64,000 bases of DNA from Actinomycetes bacterium (GCA_031272275.1 JAISUC010000018.1:18595-82594), one strand, 5' to 3'; positions 19,449 to 29,332 are shown, counted from the first letter of the stretch. The notes: generated by a model from the sequence alone, not told the origin. Made by a program: numbers and translations.

Positions 19449-22394
19449 TTAAGATTTCCGTTTGCGGGCAATCACGACACCCACGACGACAAAGACGACC
19501 ACAACCGCCGCCCCCACACCGATGAACAGCAGCATGTTGTTGCGCGCAGCCCCGCTCACCGCTTGTGCCGTCACCTCTTTTGACGAGTTTTCATAGACGC
19601 TCAAGCCCTCGTTTGCATCCGCGGCAGGCGCTGGGGCGGTGGCGGACGCATCCGAGCCGGAATCGGTCGCGGTCTGCTCCCCCGCCTCTTGAAAGCTCAG
19701 GAAGAAGACAACCGTGCGGTCCATCGGAACCGAAAACAGACTGACCCGCAAGTTCGTGTTCAGGTCGGGTATCAGCAGCTGCACGTCTTCGGTATGCGCC
19801 GCAGTGTCTTCGCTGACGATGCTGATGCCCAGAGGGTCCCCGGCCGCGCCCGCGGCGTCGAGGGGACGTATTTCCAGTTCGCGGAAGTTGTCGGTCAAAG
19901 CAAAGGTCAAGGTCACGAAGGTCTGGTCTGCATCATCAATCAGCAGCTGTGCCTGCGATTTGACCACGCTTTCGGTCATCGACTGACCCAGGGCTTCGTC
20001 GCTGCCCGTGTCCTCGACGATACCGGTCACGGGGTTTTTATAAGACGGCATGGCCGTGATGTCGCGTGCTTCGGCGGCGCGGGCGAGTGTCGGCGCCCAA
20101 GTAAGGGCTGCGGCCAGCACCAACACCGGCAGGAGTATGGTGGTAACAGGCGTCGTGAGGGATGCGGCACGTGCTGCACGCGATTTTCGCAGTTTGCGGT
20201 TGACTAGGACCAGCGCGACGATGACCGCAAGTGCGGTCAAGACACCGATCGCCCACATCACCGCGGTTCCCGGCGTCGGAGCGGCAGCTGCCGCTGCAGC
20301 CGCAGCAGCACCGCCGGCGCCTGCCGGCAACGCAAGTGCCGCCATCGTGGCATCGGCACTGTCCGTGCTAGCCGTGCTGTTGATGACCGGAGTGGGGGCT
20401 GCCGTGGTGTTTGCGCTGAGGGCGGACCCGGTGGTCGTGGTGGTGGTCGAGGCCTGACCGGTGGCAACCGACACATCGGTCGAGAGTGCCGTGGTCGATG
20501 CCACCCGCACCAGCGTCTGCCAGTCGATGCGCAGGCGCGCTTCGACCGCTTTGTTGCCCATGGCCTCGACCTGCGGGTTGATCAAAACCGGTTGATAGGT
20601 GTTTTTGTTCGGCAGGGTGAACCGAAACGCGCTGGGTTTATTACCGGGTAGATTCCGTGCAATCACGGTAGCCGCCTTCCATTTCGAGCCGCTTTTGTAT
20701 TGCAGCGTCCCCAAACTGGTGGTGACGCTGCCGACCTGCAATTGTTTCATCGAAAGCGATATTTTCAGGGTCTTTCCACCGCCCGAGACGTCAATCAGTG
20801 CCGTGTGGTTCAGAGCGGGGTTTCCCATGGATGCCTTGTCCTGTTGGGCATGCCAGAAATCGACACGCACCTGGTATCTGCCGTCGGTCATCGTCGATTT
20901 GGAGACCGTGCTCGCTGACGTTGTCGGTTTCATCAGCCCCTTATATGCGACATTCAGCGTCTTATAGGCACTGTCGACGGCGGATTGCGTCGCCGCTGTG
21001 TCCGCATAGACCTGCTTTGCCGCTTTCAGCGCCGTCCGGAGCGTCGTGTAGGTCGCAGTGGTATAGGTGCCTTTCTTTACCTTCCCCGCTTTGGTGATCA
21101 GCGCCTTCAACTTGGTTTTATCCGCCGGTTTGGTGGCCTGGGTGTTGACCTCTTCGGCCACAGAACTGATGGGCTCCAGGCGCGCGGTGGCGACATCAAG
21201 CGCACGCAGGCGCGCGTCCAGCTCGTACTGCGTCGACAGGGTATCTGCAGCGGAGTGTTCGGCAGCGGTAATCGCGTCAGCCAAGAGACCGAAGGAATCG
21301 GCGCTGTAACCGCCAGCCGTCCGCTGTTTCGCGGTTGCAATACGCGCGGTCAAAGCGGCGGGAGCGGGCGCCTGTGACGTCGCGCGAATCGCGTCACAGC
21401 ACGCCTGCAACGCAACTGCGGCTGCGTCGACCGTCGCCTGTGAATATGAGCCTGCGGCAGTCAACGCCGCCTGCGCGGCATCGATGCTCGCAGCCAGGGC
21501 GGCGGCAGGCAGCGCAGGGGTCGACGACGTCCCGATCGAGCGGGCCCGTGCCAATGCGGTGATCAGGGCGTCGGTGTCGACCTCCAGACGACTGACCGTG
21601 GTCTTGTCAATCGACAGGCGCGCGATTTGCTCGCCCGAGGCAAGCTCTCCCATAATGGGCACGTAGCAATAGACCCAGGTGTAGGCATCCGCATAGGTCA
21701 CGGGTACCACGAGTTTTTTCGGGTAGGGTTTGTTACGCAGCGTCGTGTCAGCGGCGTTCGGTCCGTTGTAGGCGTCCACCACGTCAAAGGTCGAAAGCAC
21801 CGTCACAGGCGTACGCGTATAGCTGACCGGGTAGCCCACGCTGTTGTAGCCGATCTGCGTCATCAGGCTGAGCTCGGACAGATAGCCCGCCAGATTGCCG
21901 TATTTCAGCTGCTGCATGTTCATGTGCACGCCGGTCGAAGCCCCCCGAACATACAGCACGGCGGCGTGTTCGATACCGGCATCCCCCATCGATGCTTGGT
22001 TTTTGCTCGCGTGCAGCAGGGCAATATCGGCCTCCCAGTATCCATCCGGAAGGCTGCCGGCAGCAGGCGTTTTCACCAGCGCCAACCGTGCGGCCCGGAG
22101 CGCACGCGCCTGTGCCAGGCGCTCGGCATCCGTTGCTGACGCGGAGCTGTGCACTGCCTGTGCGGCATCAATCGACTGGGTCAGTGCGGTGTAGCTCGTT
22201 ACTTCCCAGCCGGCCGACGTCACGGCACGTGCCGCGCTGAGCTGTTCAGCCAACAGGGACGCGGCTGAAGCGGACTGCGTGCGGACGGGTGAATGTGCGA
22301 AAGCCGTCGCTGACGACGCCGTGACCGACGTCATCAGGACGGCTAACAAAATCGCGACGATGGGTCGCCTTTGGGTAAACAAACGCGACTGCAT
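19449..22394 (-). CDS. Multi-NEAT-like heme-binding surface protein with FIVAR repeats and an internal TM/signal-like segment
   Basis: LPDGYWEADIALLHASKNQASMGDAGIEHAAVLYVRG and MTDGRYQVRVDFWHAQQDKASMGNPALNHTALIDV NEAT-like domains; C-terminal TM ending KRKS. Confidence 0.75.
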   Translation of the reverse strand: MQSRLFTQRRPIVAILLAVLMTSVTASSATAFAHSPVRTQSASAASLLAEQLSAARAVTSAGWEVTSYTALTQSIDAAQAVHSSASATDAERLAQARALRAARLALVKTPAAGSLPDGYWEADIALLHASKNQASMGDAGIEHAAVLYVRGASTGVHMNMQQLKYGNLAGYLSELSLMTQIGYNSVGYPVSYTRTPVTVLSTFDVVDAYNGPNAADTTLRNKPYPKKLVVPVTYADAYTWVYCYVPIMGELASGEQIARLSIDKTTVSRLEVDTDALITALARARSIGTSSTPALPAAALAASIDAAQAALTAAGSYSQATVDAAAVALQACCDAIRATSQAPAPAALTARIATAKQRTAGGYSADSFGLLADAITAAEHSAADTLSTQYELDARLRALDVATARLEPISSVAEEVNTQATKPADKTKLKALITKAGKVKKGTYTTATYTTLRTALKAAKQVYADTAATQSAVDSAYKTLNVAYKGLMKPTTSASTVSKSTMTDGRYQVRVDFWHAQQDKASMGNPALNHTALIDVSGGGKTLKISLSMKQLQVGSVTTSLGTLQYKSGSKWKAATVIARNLPGNKPSAFRFTLPNKNTYQPVLINPQVEAMGNKAVEARLRIDWQTLVRVASTTALSTDVSVATGQASTTTTTTGSALSANTTAAPTPVINSTASTDSADATMAALALPAGAGGAAAAAAAAAAPTPGTAVMWAIGVLTALAVIVALVLVNRKLRKSRAARAASLTTPVTTILLPVLVLAAALTWAPTLARAAEARDITAMPSYKNPVTGIVEDTGSDEALGQSMTESVVKSQAQLLIDDADQTFVTLTFALTDNFRELEIRPLDAAGAAGDPLGISIVSEDTAAHTEDVQLLIPDLNTNLRVSLFSVPMDRTVVFFLSFQEAGEQTATDSGSDASATAPAPAADANEGLSVYENSSKEVTAQAVSGAARNNMLLFIGVGAAVVVVFVVVGVVIARKRKS

Positions 22395-22428
22395 GGGTCA
22401 ATTATACCTGCATTTCAAAGGTGTGCAC

Positions 22429-22443
22429 GGGACGCACTCCCCC
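22429..22443 (-). repeat. 15-mer GGGGGAGTGCGTCCC
   Basis: Exact on minus strand; left arm of an intergenic inverted pair. Confidence 0.9.
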
Positions 22444-22469
22444 GTTTTGCGGTCTGCATCAGACCTGTT

Positions 22470-22484
22470 GAGGGAGTACGTCCC
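22470..22484 (+). repeat. 15-mer variant GAGGGAGTACGTCCC
   Basis: 1 mismatch; right arm of the inverted pair. Confidence 0.85.
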
Positions 22485-22497
22485 GGCGGTTCAGCGG

Positions 22498-23682
22498 TTA
22501 ACGGGCGACACGTTTGGCAGAGGCACTGTAGGCGCTGTAGGCCTTGCCCAGCGTGGTATTGCGATAGGCGCGCACGCGGAAGTAATAGGTGCGGCCACGG
22601 GTCAGGCGACCGGTCGTGTAGCTGGTGCCACCGGTGGTCTTGACCTTTTTCCAGGCGCCTTTGGCGACCTTGCGATAGACGACGTATTTCGAGACGCCGG
22701 TGCGCTTGGACCAGGTGACCTTGATTTTGCGGTACGAGGCCTTTTTGGTCTTGACGCCGGTGATTTTCGAAAGCGTCGGTTTCGCCGTCAGCGTGTTCGA
22801 GTAATCGCCGGTCACACGCGTGATGCCACCGTCGTCATAGGTGAAGGCGGCAACGCGCACGGTGTAGGTCTGGCCGCACATCAGGCCGCTGATTTTGCAG
22901 GACGTGATGGCGCCGCCGGTAATCAGGCGGGTCGACCAGCCTTTGCCGGCGCGGTGGTACTGGACCAGATAGCCGTCGGCACCGGTCACGGCATTCCAGC
23001 TGACCGCAATCGAGTGGTAGCTCGCGCGGGTGACCGATTTCAGGGTTGTCGCCGCCGGCGTGGTGACCGTCGAGGGGGTCGGAGTCGTCGGGAGCGACTG
23101 GGGCGGAACGATGGTGTAGGTGTCGTTGCCGAAGGCATAGGGCGGATAGGACGCCACGGCCGTCGCGGGGTCCAGCACGATGGACTGGACCAGCGGCATC
23201 GGCATAATCGACATATGCGCAATCCGGATGAACAGCGGACGGGACAGATCGGTCATCTTGACCGTGATTTTACGGACATAGCGCGCCGCGTCGAACTGTT
23301 CGTACAAGGCTGCCGTGTAGGTGGCTGCAGCCGAAGAAGTCGCCTGGACGGAATCATAGAAATACCCGTAGATGCCGCGCGTCGTGTCATCACTGACGAG
23401 GCCCTGGTTTGCGCCGAAGCTGACATCTTTGATGGCGTAAAAGCTGACCTCGTAGTCGTTTTCGGCGACGACCTTGACCGAAGCCTTCGAATAAATATGC
23501 GCCGCAATCGAGGACGCGTTCGCGCCGGTGTTGCCCTTTAACGCAACGTCCATGACGTAGTTTTCGCCGACCACGAAATCGGTCGCAAACGCCGTCGGGA
23601 CGATACCCAGCACCAGGGCTGCGCACAGTGCAAACGCCAGCACCTTCAGTGCCGTTTTTCGTGTTGCCGTCATATCCTTCAC
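22498..23682 (-). CDS. Secreted NEAT-like domain protein with fibronectin type III domains
   Basis: Signal peptide; NEAT-like N-half; WNAVTGADGYLVQYHRAGKGWST...GLMCGQTYTVRVAAF Fn3 repeats. Confidence 0.7.
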   Translation of the reverse strand: MKDMTATRKTALKVLAFALCAALVLGIVPTAFATDFVVGENYVMDVALKGNTGANASSIAAHIYSKASVKVVAENDYEVSFYAIKDVSFGANQGLVSDDTTRGIYGYFYDSVQATSSAAATYTAALYEQFDAARYVRKITVKMTDLSRPLFIRIAHMSIMPMPLVQSIVLDPATAVASYPPYAFGNDTYTIVPPQSLPTTPTPSTVTTPAATTLKSVTRASYHSIAVSWNAVTGADGYLVQYHRAGKGWSTRLITGGAITSCKISGLMCGQTYTVRVAAFTYDDGGITRVTGDYSNTLTAKPTLSKITGVKTKKASYRKIKVTWSKRTGVSKYVVYRKVAKGAWKKVKTTGGTSYTTGRLTRGRTYYFRVRAYRNTTLGKAYSAYSASAKRVAR

Positions 23683-23690
23683 CTCTCCTC

Positions 23691-25073
23691 TCAGTTGATG
23701 ACCGTCAGTTTGACGGTCGCTTTTTTCGTGCCCACTTTGACCGTGATGGTAGCCGTGCCGGCTTTGTGTGCCGTCAGTCTGCCGACCGCATTCACGGAGA
23801 TAACCGAAGTGTTACTGCTGGACCATTTGGGCGCCGTCCCGCTGAGGGTCGCTTTCGACGTGGTTTTGACCGTCAGGGTGCGCGTGGTGCCGTACGTTAG
23901 TTTCTTGCCGGACGGAGTGTTGCCGATGCTGATCTTTTTCAGTTTCTTTGCTTTCGTGACCACAACGACCTTGATTTTGGCGGTTTTCTTGTTCGGTGTG
24001 GTCAACGTGAGTGTCGCCGTCCCCTTTTTCAGGGCACGTATCGTGAGCTTTTGGTTGGCATTCAGCGCGATGGATGTGCTGCCGTTCGCCTTGCCCTTGG
24101 TGACGGTGGCGACGGCTTTCTTTGATGTTTTCCAGGACAGGTTGAATTTGGTCGGTGTTATGTTTCCGTAGACCGCATAAGGCAGGGTCAGTTTCGCGCC
24201 TTTCTTTATGTATACGGTGGAGAGTGCGGTCTTGACCGACGTCGCAACCGGCTTCAAGTCTTGGGGCGGGTCGTCGGTTTTCAGGTTCTGTTTCGAATCG
24301 TCGGACGTGGAAGGTTGTTTGTTATTGCCTGCGAGGTCTGCCAGGTATTCTGCAGACAGATAACCCGTCCAGTCGATTGCCAGGTAGACGGTTTGTGAAC
24401 GACCGCCGAACTGGGAGGCCATCATCACCGGTATGGTCATCTCCATCGGCACCATACCGTATACGCCCTCCATATCGGCGAGCGCTTGCGGCACAATGGG
24501 AGTTCGGAGCCGGCGCGGGTAGGGACGATTCAGCAGAGTGCTGACAATGGTGAAATACGGGCTGGATGGATTGTTGTAAGGACCCGCCGGATCGTTGAAG
24601 TAATCCAGAATCGGTGTCCCGTCCTGGTTCAGCCATTCCGACAGCACGATAGTCGGGCTGGTGTCCCCGGAAGGGGAACCGAGCACATACGTGTAGCCCT
24701 GTTTGTAGTACAGCAAATCGGTCAGGTAGTTGGTTTCACCAAAAGCGGTGATAGGACCCAGCTCGAAATCCACGAAGTATTGTCCGCCTGTGACGGTCAG
24801 TGTTGCGGTATGCGACAGCAGCGAGGCATCAGCCATCGATTTGTCGGCGCGGGTCATGTTCAAGAAACTGATGGGGACGCGGTAGGTGCCGTCCGGCAGG
24901 TTATCTTTGTCCAGGGCTGCAGCTGATGATACGCAAGAAAACAGGAACAAGGCGCCTAGGACCGCACACAGCAGCGCCAAGCGAATACTATGCAGCCGAG
25001 CAAGTTCGCGCTGCTCGGGACGTGCCGTGCTCAAGTCGATCTTCCCGGATGGTTCCTGCATGGTTTCCTGCAT
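23691..25073 (-). CDS. Secreted NEAT-like domain protein with C-terminal BIG_2-type Ig-like module
   Basis: LPDGTYRVPISFLNMTRADKSMADASLLSHTATLTV; WSSSNTSVISVNAVGRLTAHKAGTATITVKV. Confidence 0.7.
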   Translation of the reverse strand: MQETMQEPSGKIDLSTARPEQRELARLHSIRLALLCAVLGALFLFSCVSSAAALDKDNLPDGTYRVPISFLNMTRADKSMADASLLSHTATLTVTGGQYFVDFELGPITAFGETNYLTDLLYYKQGYTYVLGSPSGDTSPTIVLSEWLNQDGTPILDYFNDPAGPYNNPSSPYFTIVSTLLNRPYPRRLRTPIVPQALADMEGVYGMVPMEMTIPVMMASQFGGRSQTVYLAIDWTGYLSAEYLADLAGNNKQPSTSDDSKQNLKTDDPPQDLKPVATSVKTALSTVYIKKGAKLTLPYAVYGNITPTKFNLSWKTSKKAVATVTKGKANGSTSIALNANQKLTIRALKKGTATLTLTTPNKKTAKIKVVVVTKAKKLKKISIGNTPSGKKLTYGTTRTLTVKTTSKATLSGTAPKWSSSNTSVISVNAVGRLTAHKAGTATITVKVGTKKATVKLTVIN

Positions 25074-25244
25074 GGTGCTGCGCCTCCCACGAAAATTTCA
25101 CCGAAAACTTCACCCTGATACGGTGGTTTCCACACACGCCCGTATGGTACCAAAGAACCCCCAACTCAGCCCCTTTGAAACCAGAGTTACCACGCTTTAC
25201 CCCCACGCGGTGCCGATGACCCCGTGCTAGCGCACCCTACTCAC

Positions 25245-25345
25245 GTCATTGCGAGGGCGGCGTTCTTTGCCGCCCGTGGCAATCCACCGGGGCGGGTACC
25301 TACCCGCCCCGGATAAATGACTCGACGGCGCGTCTGCGCATCCTC
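25245..25345. repeat. Composite three-module palindromic repeat (GTCATTGCGAG..GGCAATCCA; CCGGGGCGGG..CCCGCCCCGG; ATGACTCG..GCGCG..CGCATCCTC)
   Basis: Same modules in the opposite order and orientation at 44021-44116. Confidence 0.75.
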
Positions 25346-25347
25346 AG

Positions 25348-26142
25348 TTACAAAGTGGCGATGAAGCGGTGTTCTCCATCGTTCAGAACCCGCAGGTCGG
25401 TGCCGTACAGGCGGCGCAGGAATTGCTCATCGGTCAGCTCGGCGGGTGTCCCACTGGTCACGCGACCCCCCACTTCAAGCGCGACGATGCGGTCTGCCAC
25501 TGCGATGGCCTGATTCACATCATGCAGAATCAGTACGATAGTCCGGTCCAGTTCATCGCGCAGGCGTTGCACCAGTCGCAGTATCATCGCCTGATAGGCG
25601 ATATCCAAAAAAGTCGTGGGCTCGTCCAGCAGCATGATCGGACTTTCCTGCGCCAGACCGAGTGCAATCCAGACGCGCTGTTGCTGACCGCCGGAAAGCT
25701 CCGCCATGCGCTGTTCTGCCAGATCCGCCAGATCGCAGAACTCCAACGCACGCTCGATCGCCGCCGTATCCGCCGCATTTTCAGTTGCAAACGCGCGGCG
25801 ATGCGGGATGCGCCCGTAAGCAACCAGATTGCGGACCGTGATGTCATAGGGGGCGGTGTTGTGCTGCCAGACCACGGCAAGCGTGCGTGCCAGCTCCATT
25901 TGGCGATAGTCGGCCAAGTCGCGCCCCAGCAGCCGGATGGAGCCTGCCCGGGGCTTCAGGTTTTTGCTCAAGAGCTTAAAGAAGGTCGATTTTCCCGAGC
26001 CGTTCGCCCCCATAAGGGCCGTGATACTCCCCCGGTCAATCTGTGTGGAGAGCCCCGTAAACAACGGCGCGGTTGCGCGGGGGTAGCGAAACTCCAGGTC
26101 ACGGACTATGAATGCCGCGGTCTCAGCCATGGTAGCGGTCAT
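25348..26142 (-). CDS. Iron/heme ABC transporter ATP-binding protein (FecE-type)
   Basis: Walker A GANGSGKSTFF; LSGGQQQRVWIALGLAQE; LLLDEPTTFLDIAYQ. Confidence 0.9.
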   Translation of the reverse strand: MTATMAETAAFIVRDLEFRYPRATAPLFTGLSTQIDRGSITALMGANGSGKSTFFKLLSKNLKPRAGSIRLLGRDLADYRQMELARTLAVVWQHNTAPYDITVRNLVAYGRIPHRRAFATENAADTAAIERALEFCDLADLAEQRMAELSGGQQQRVWIALGLAQESPIMLLDEPTTFLDIAYQAMILRLVQRLRDELDRTIVLILHDVNQAIAVADRIVALEVGGRVTSGTPAELTDEQFLRRLYGTDLRVLNDGEHRFIATL

Positions 26143-27118
26143 TTCCGCGCAGCAACAAAATGAACAACGGACCGCCGACGATCGCCATCAGGATGCCGGC
26201 GTTGATTTCGTACGGGTAAGCTATCAGGCGTCCGGCCGTGTCCGCCAGCAACAGCAGCAGGGCACCCAGCAGGGCGCAGTAGGGCAACAGCACGCGGTTG
26301 TCACCGCCCACCAACAGGCGCGCGATGTGGGGAACGATGAGCCCCAGAAAGGTAATCACGCCCATGACGGCGGACGCGACCGATGCGAGCAGCACTGCGA
26401 CAACCGAGACGATCACGCGCAAGACAACTACGTTCACACCCAGCGACCGTATGGTGTCATCGGTCAGTCCCAAGAGGTTGCTGCGTGGAGACACGGCAGC
26501 CGCCGCAAGCAGTGCCGGAATCGCATAACAGGCGAGCAGCCGCACGTCGTTCCATGTCTTCATAGTCAACGTCCCGCTGAATGCATCGGCGCCACCCAGT
26601 GCCGCCGCCCCGTCGCTTGCCATGACCGCGATGCCCTGACCCAGCGCGACCAAGACCGCGTTCACAGCGATACCGACCAGAATCACGCGTATCGGGGCAA
26701 GTCCGTGCCGATAGGACAGCACATAGACGATGGCAAAGGTGGCAAGCCCGCCCGCCAATGCGAACAGGGGCGAGGAAAAGTACAGTGCGGGAAAGAGGCT
26801 GACCACCAGTGATGATGCGAGCGCCGCTCCGGACGAGATGCCGATGAGCGAGGGATCTGCAACCGGGTTTTTCAGGACGGCCTGGAACAGGGCTCCGGCG
26901 ACCGCCATGGCGGCGCCGCCCAGCATGGCAATCAGTATGCGCGGAAAGCGCAGGTCATAGATGGCGGCGACGTTGGGGTTATAGCTGACGAACAGGCCGC
27001 GATACAGCTCGACGAATCCGACCTTGATGCTGCCACGGTTGACCGCAAAAAAGAACAGCCCCACCAACAGCAGCGCAGTCAGGATGAACACGCCTATAAT
27101 CAGGAGCGTTTTTCGCAT
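26123..27118 (-). CDS. Iron/heme ABC transporter permease (FecCD family)
   Basis: LRFPRILIAMLGGAAMAVAGALFQAVLKNPVADPSLIGISSGAALAS. Confidence 0.9.
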   Translation of the reverse strand: MRKTLLIIGVFILTALLLVGLFFFAVNRGSIKVGFVELYRGLFVSYNPNVAAIYDLRFPRILIAMLGGAAMAVAGALFQAVLKNPVADPSLIGISSGAALASSLVVSLFPALYFSSPLFALAGGLATFAIVYVLSYRHGLAPIRVILVGIAVNAVLVALGQGIAVMASDGAAALGGADAFSGTLTMKTWNDVRLLACYAIPALLAAAAVSPRSNLLGLTDDTIRSLGVNVVVLRVIVSVVAVLLASVASAVMGVITFLGLIVPHIARLLVGGDNRVLLPYCALLGALLLLLADTAGRLIAYPYEINAGILMAIVGGPLFILLLRGNDRYHG

Positions 27119-27262
27119 CGACGCCCATTATATCCCAGAACAGCGCCCGGATTATCACCATCGGGAGTGGGATGTCTGCGCCGAACGGTGCACCTGCGCG
27201 TTTCGTGCCGGATGCGTTTTCCGTATCGCGAGCGCGTTCGATCTGCGCGCGCTTGTGCGTAC

Positions 27263-29227
27263 TTACAGAATGGCTGCGGGTCCCACCAACAAGACCACCA
27301 AGAGCAACCCCAGCAATGCCGCAGGCACCGGTAGTGCAAGGCGCGCCGCACGGGTCCTGCCCTGTTTAACGGCAGTTTTCAGACGCCGGTTGACGCGCGT
27401 CAGGGCGACGATGACAACCGCCGCGGTGATCACCGCCACGCCCCAGAACAGGGCGGAGCCCGCAAGCGCCGAGTCGTCGGTTATGCCGTCAACGTCGTCA
27501 AGGGCATCCTGTAGGTCTGCGCCATCGTTCGGTTCGGCCAGAGACGCCACCGCTGCCGCCGTGGTCGCCGTGCTGACCGTCGATGTAGGGGCAAGGCTGC
27601 CCGCCGTGAGTGTCGTCGGTGTACTGGCCACGGGCGTCACCACTGCCGCAGAGCCCGTCGCTCCCGACGTTGTCTGCGTCTGGGACGAGGTGCTGCCGGT
27701 GGAAGCCGCGGTGCCGGACGTGGACGTGGCTTTGGTCAGGGACTTGTATGCGGTGGACAGTTCGCTGTAGGCTTTGTCGATTTCTTCCTGTGTGGCTTTC
27801 GCATTTTTGTAGACCTTTTTTGCGGCAGTCAGTTTCACGGACAGGAAGGTATAGCTTCCGTTGGTGTATGACGACTTTTTGACCTTTTCAGCCTTGGCAA
27901 TCAGGGCTTTCAATTTCGTCTTGCTGACCTTGGTGGCGGTATTCGTAGTAGTTGCCGTATCCGGAGCCAAAGTAGTCGGTCCGCTGAGGGGTTCCAAGCG
28001 ATTGATTGCGGTATCAATCGCACGCACACGGGCATCCACCTCGTATTGGGTTGCAAGCGTATCTGCCAGTGCGGTTTTTGCCCCCATGACCGCATCATCC
28101 AAGAGCGCATAGGAATCCGAACTGTAGGCCTCCGGTACAAGCTTTTCAGCCTTTGCAATCCACGAGCTGAGAGCGGCGGTGTTCGGGGCGGCGGAGGTCG
28201 CACGTATCACGTCACAACGTGCCTGCAGGGCGGCAGCCTGGGTGTCCAGCGCCGATTGGGGGACGGCGGCTGCCCGGTCAAGCATCGCCTGGGCGGCAGT
28301 GACACCGGCGGCAAGTGATGCCGATTCGGCGGCGGCAGTTTGCGACGAGACGATCGAGCGTGCCCGCGCCAAGGCAGCAGACAGTGCGTCGGTAGAGACT
28401 TCGAGTCGCGAGAGGGTTGGGGTATCGAGCGTCAAGAGAGCGATATACTCCCCCGCCTGAACGTCAGGATTGACCGTTGCGTTCAGGATGGGGCCGTAGG
28501 CGTACACCCATGCGGCGGCTGCGGCGTAGTCGACGGGCAGAAGGACTTTCTGCGGGTAGGGGACGTTGCGAAGGGTCGCATCGGCGGCGGTCGCGCTGTT
28601 GTAGGTGTCGGCTATGGTGTAGCCGGAAAGCACGGTGGCGGGCTGGAATGCGTAGGTCCGGGGGACGCCGGACGCGGAATAGGTGATGTCGGTGAGCAGG
28701 CTGAGCTGCGAGAGGTAGCCCGTGAGGCTGCCCGCCGTAAAAGGTTTAAGCGTCAGGTGCAGGTTCGTCGTCGAGGCGCGTGCGTAGAGCACGGCGTCGT
28801 GTTCAAGTGCCGCATCAGCGGGGGCGGACGCGGTGCCGTCGGGCTGCTGCAGCGTGACGGAAACCGCCCAGTATCCGTCGGCAAGCGTGCCGGTCGGCTG
28901 GTTTTTGACGAGCGCTTTGCGAGCAGCGTTCAGGGCGCGTGCCTGTGCCAACAGCTGCTGTTCGGTCGCCGAGGCATTCGCGTAGGTCGCGTCTGCAGCA
29001 TCAATCGCGCGGGCCAGCGCGGTAAAGGTGTCGGCGTTCCACCCGGCGGCGCGATAGGCCCGCGCGGTGCTGAGTTCAGTCGCAAGCTGTGCCTGCGCAG
29101 TGGCGGTTTGGGCTTTCGGGGTGAGGTGTGCCACAACGGGAGCTGCCGGCATCAGGAGGGATGCCAGCAGGGCGCCGAGGACGCAGGTGGCTACGTGTCG
29201 CCGTCGAATGAGTGCAACAGAGTGCAT
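27263..29227 (-). CDS. NEAT-like/FIVAR surface protein, paralogue of 19449-22394
   Basis: LADGYWAVSVTLQQPDGTASAPADAALEHDAVLYARA; same FIVAR spacers and TM-RxNRRLK segment as the 981-aa paralogue. Confidence 0.72.
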   Translation of the reverse strand: MHSVALIRRRHVATCVLGALLASLLMPAAPVVAHLTPKAQTATAQAQLATELSTARAYRAAGWNADTFTALARAIDAADATYANASATEQQLLAQARALNAARKALVKNQPTGTLADGYWAVSVTLQQPDGTASAPADAALEHDAVLYARASTTNLHLTLKPFTAGSLTGYLSQLSLLTDITYSASGVPRTYAFQPATVLSGYTIADTYNSATAADATLRNVPYPQKVLLPVDYAAAAAWVYAYGPILNATVNPDVQAGEYIALLTLDTPTLSRLEVSTDALSAALARARSIVSSQTAAAESASLAAGVTAAQAMLDRAAAVPQSALDTQAAALQARCDVIRATSAAPNTAALSSWIAKAEKLVPEAYSSDSYALLDDAVMGAKTALADTLATQYEVDARVRAIDTAINRLEPLSGPTTLAPDTATTTNTATKVSKTKLKALIAKAEKVKKSSYTNGSYTFLSVKLTAAKKVYKNAKATQEEIDKAYSELSTAYKSLTKATSTSGTAASTGSTSSQTQTTSGATGSAAVVTPVASTPTTLTAGSLAPTSTVSTATTAAAVASLAEPNDGADLQDALDDVDGITDDSALAGSALFWGVAVITAAVVIVALTRVNRRLKTAVKQGRTRAARLALPVPAALLGLLLVVLLVGPAAIL

Positions 29228-29332
29228 AGGAACTCATATTATACGCGCGTACACGCGGTCTGGACAGGGGTAACTTTATGCTAGACTGGGCAGTGCACAG
29301 TAAGGTGGGGACGTCTGAAGGGAGTTTGTAAC

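Noticed and set aside
20281-20320. GCC/GCA-rich low-complexity tract as a repeat element
   Set aside because: Encodes an Ala-rich linker (GGAAAAAAAAAAPTPG) in the NEAT protein; simple codon repetition.
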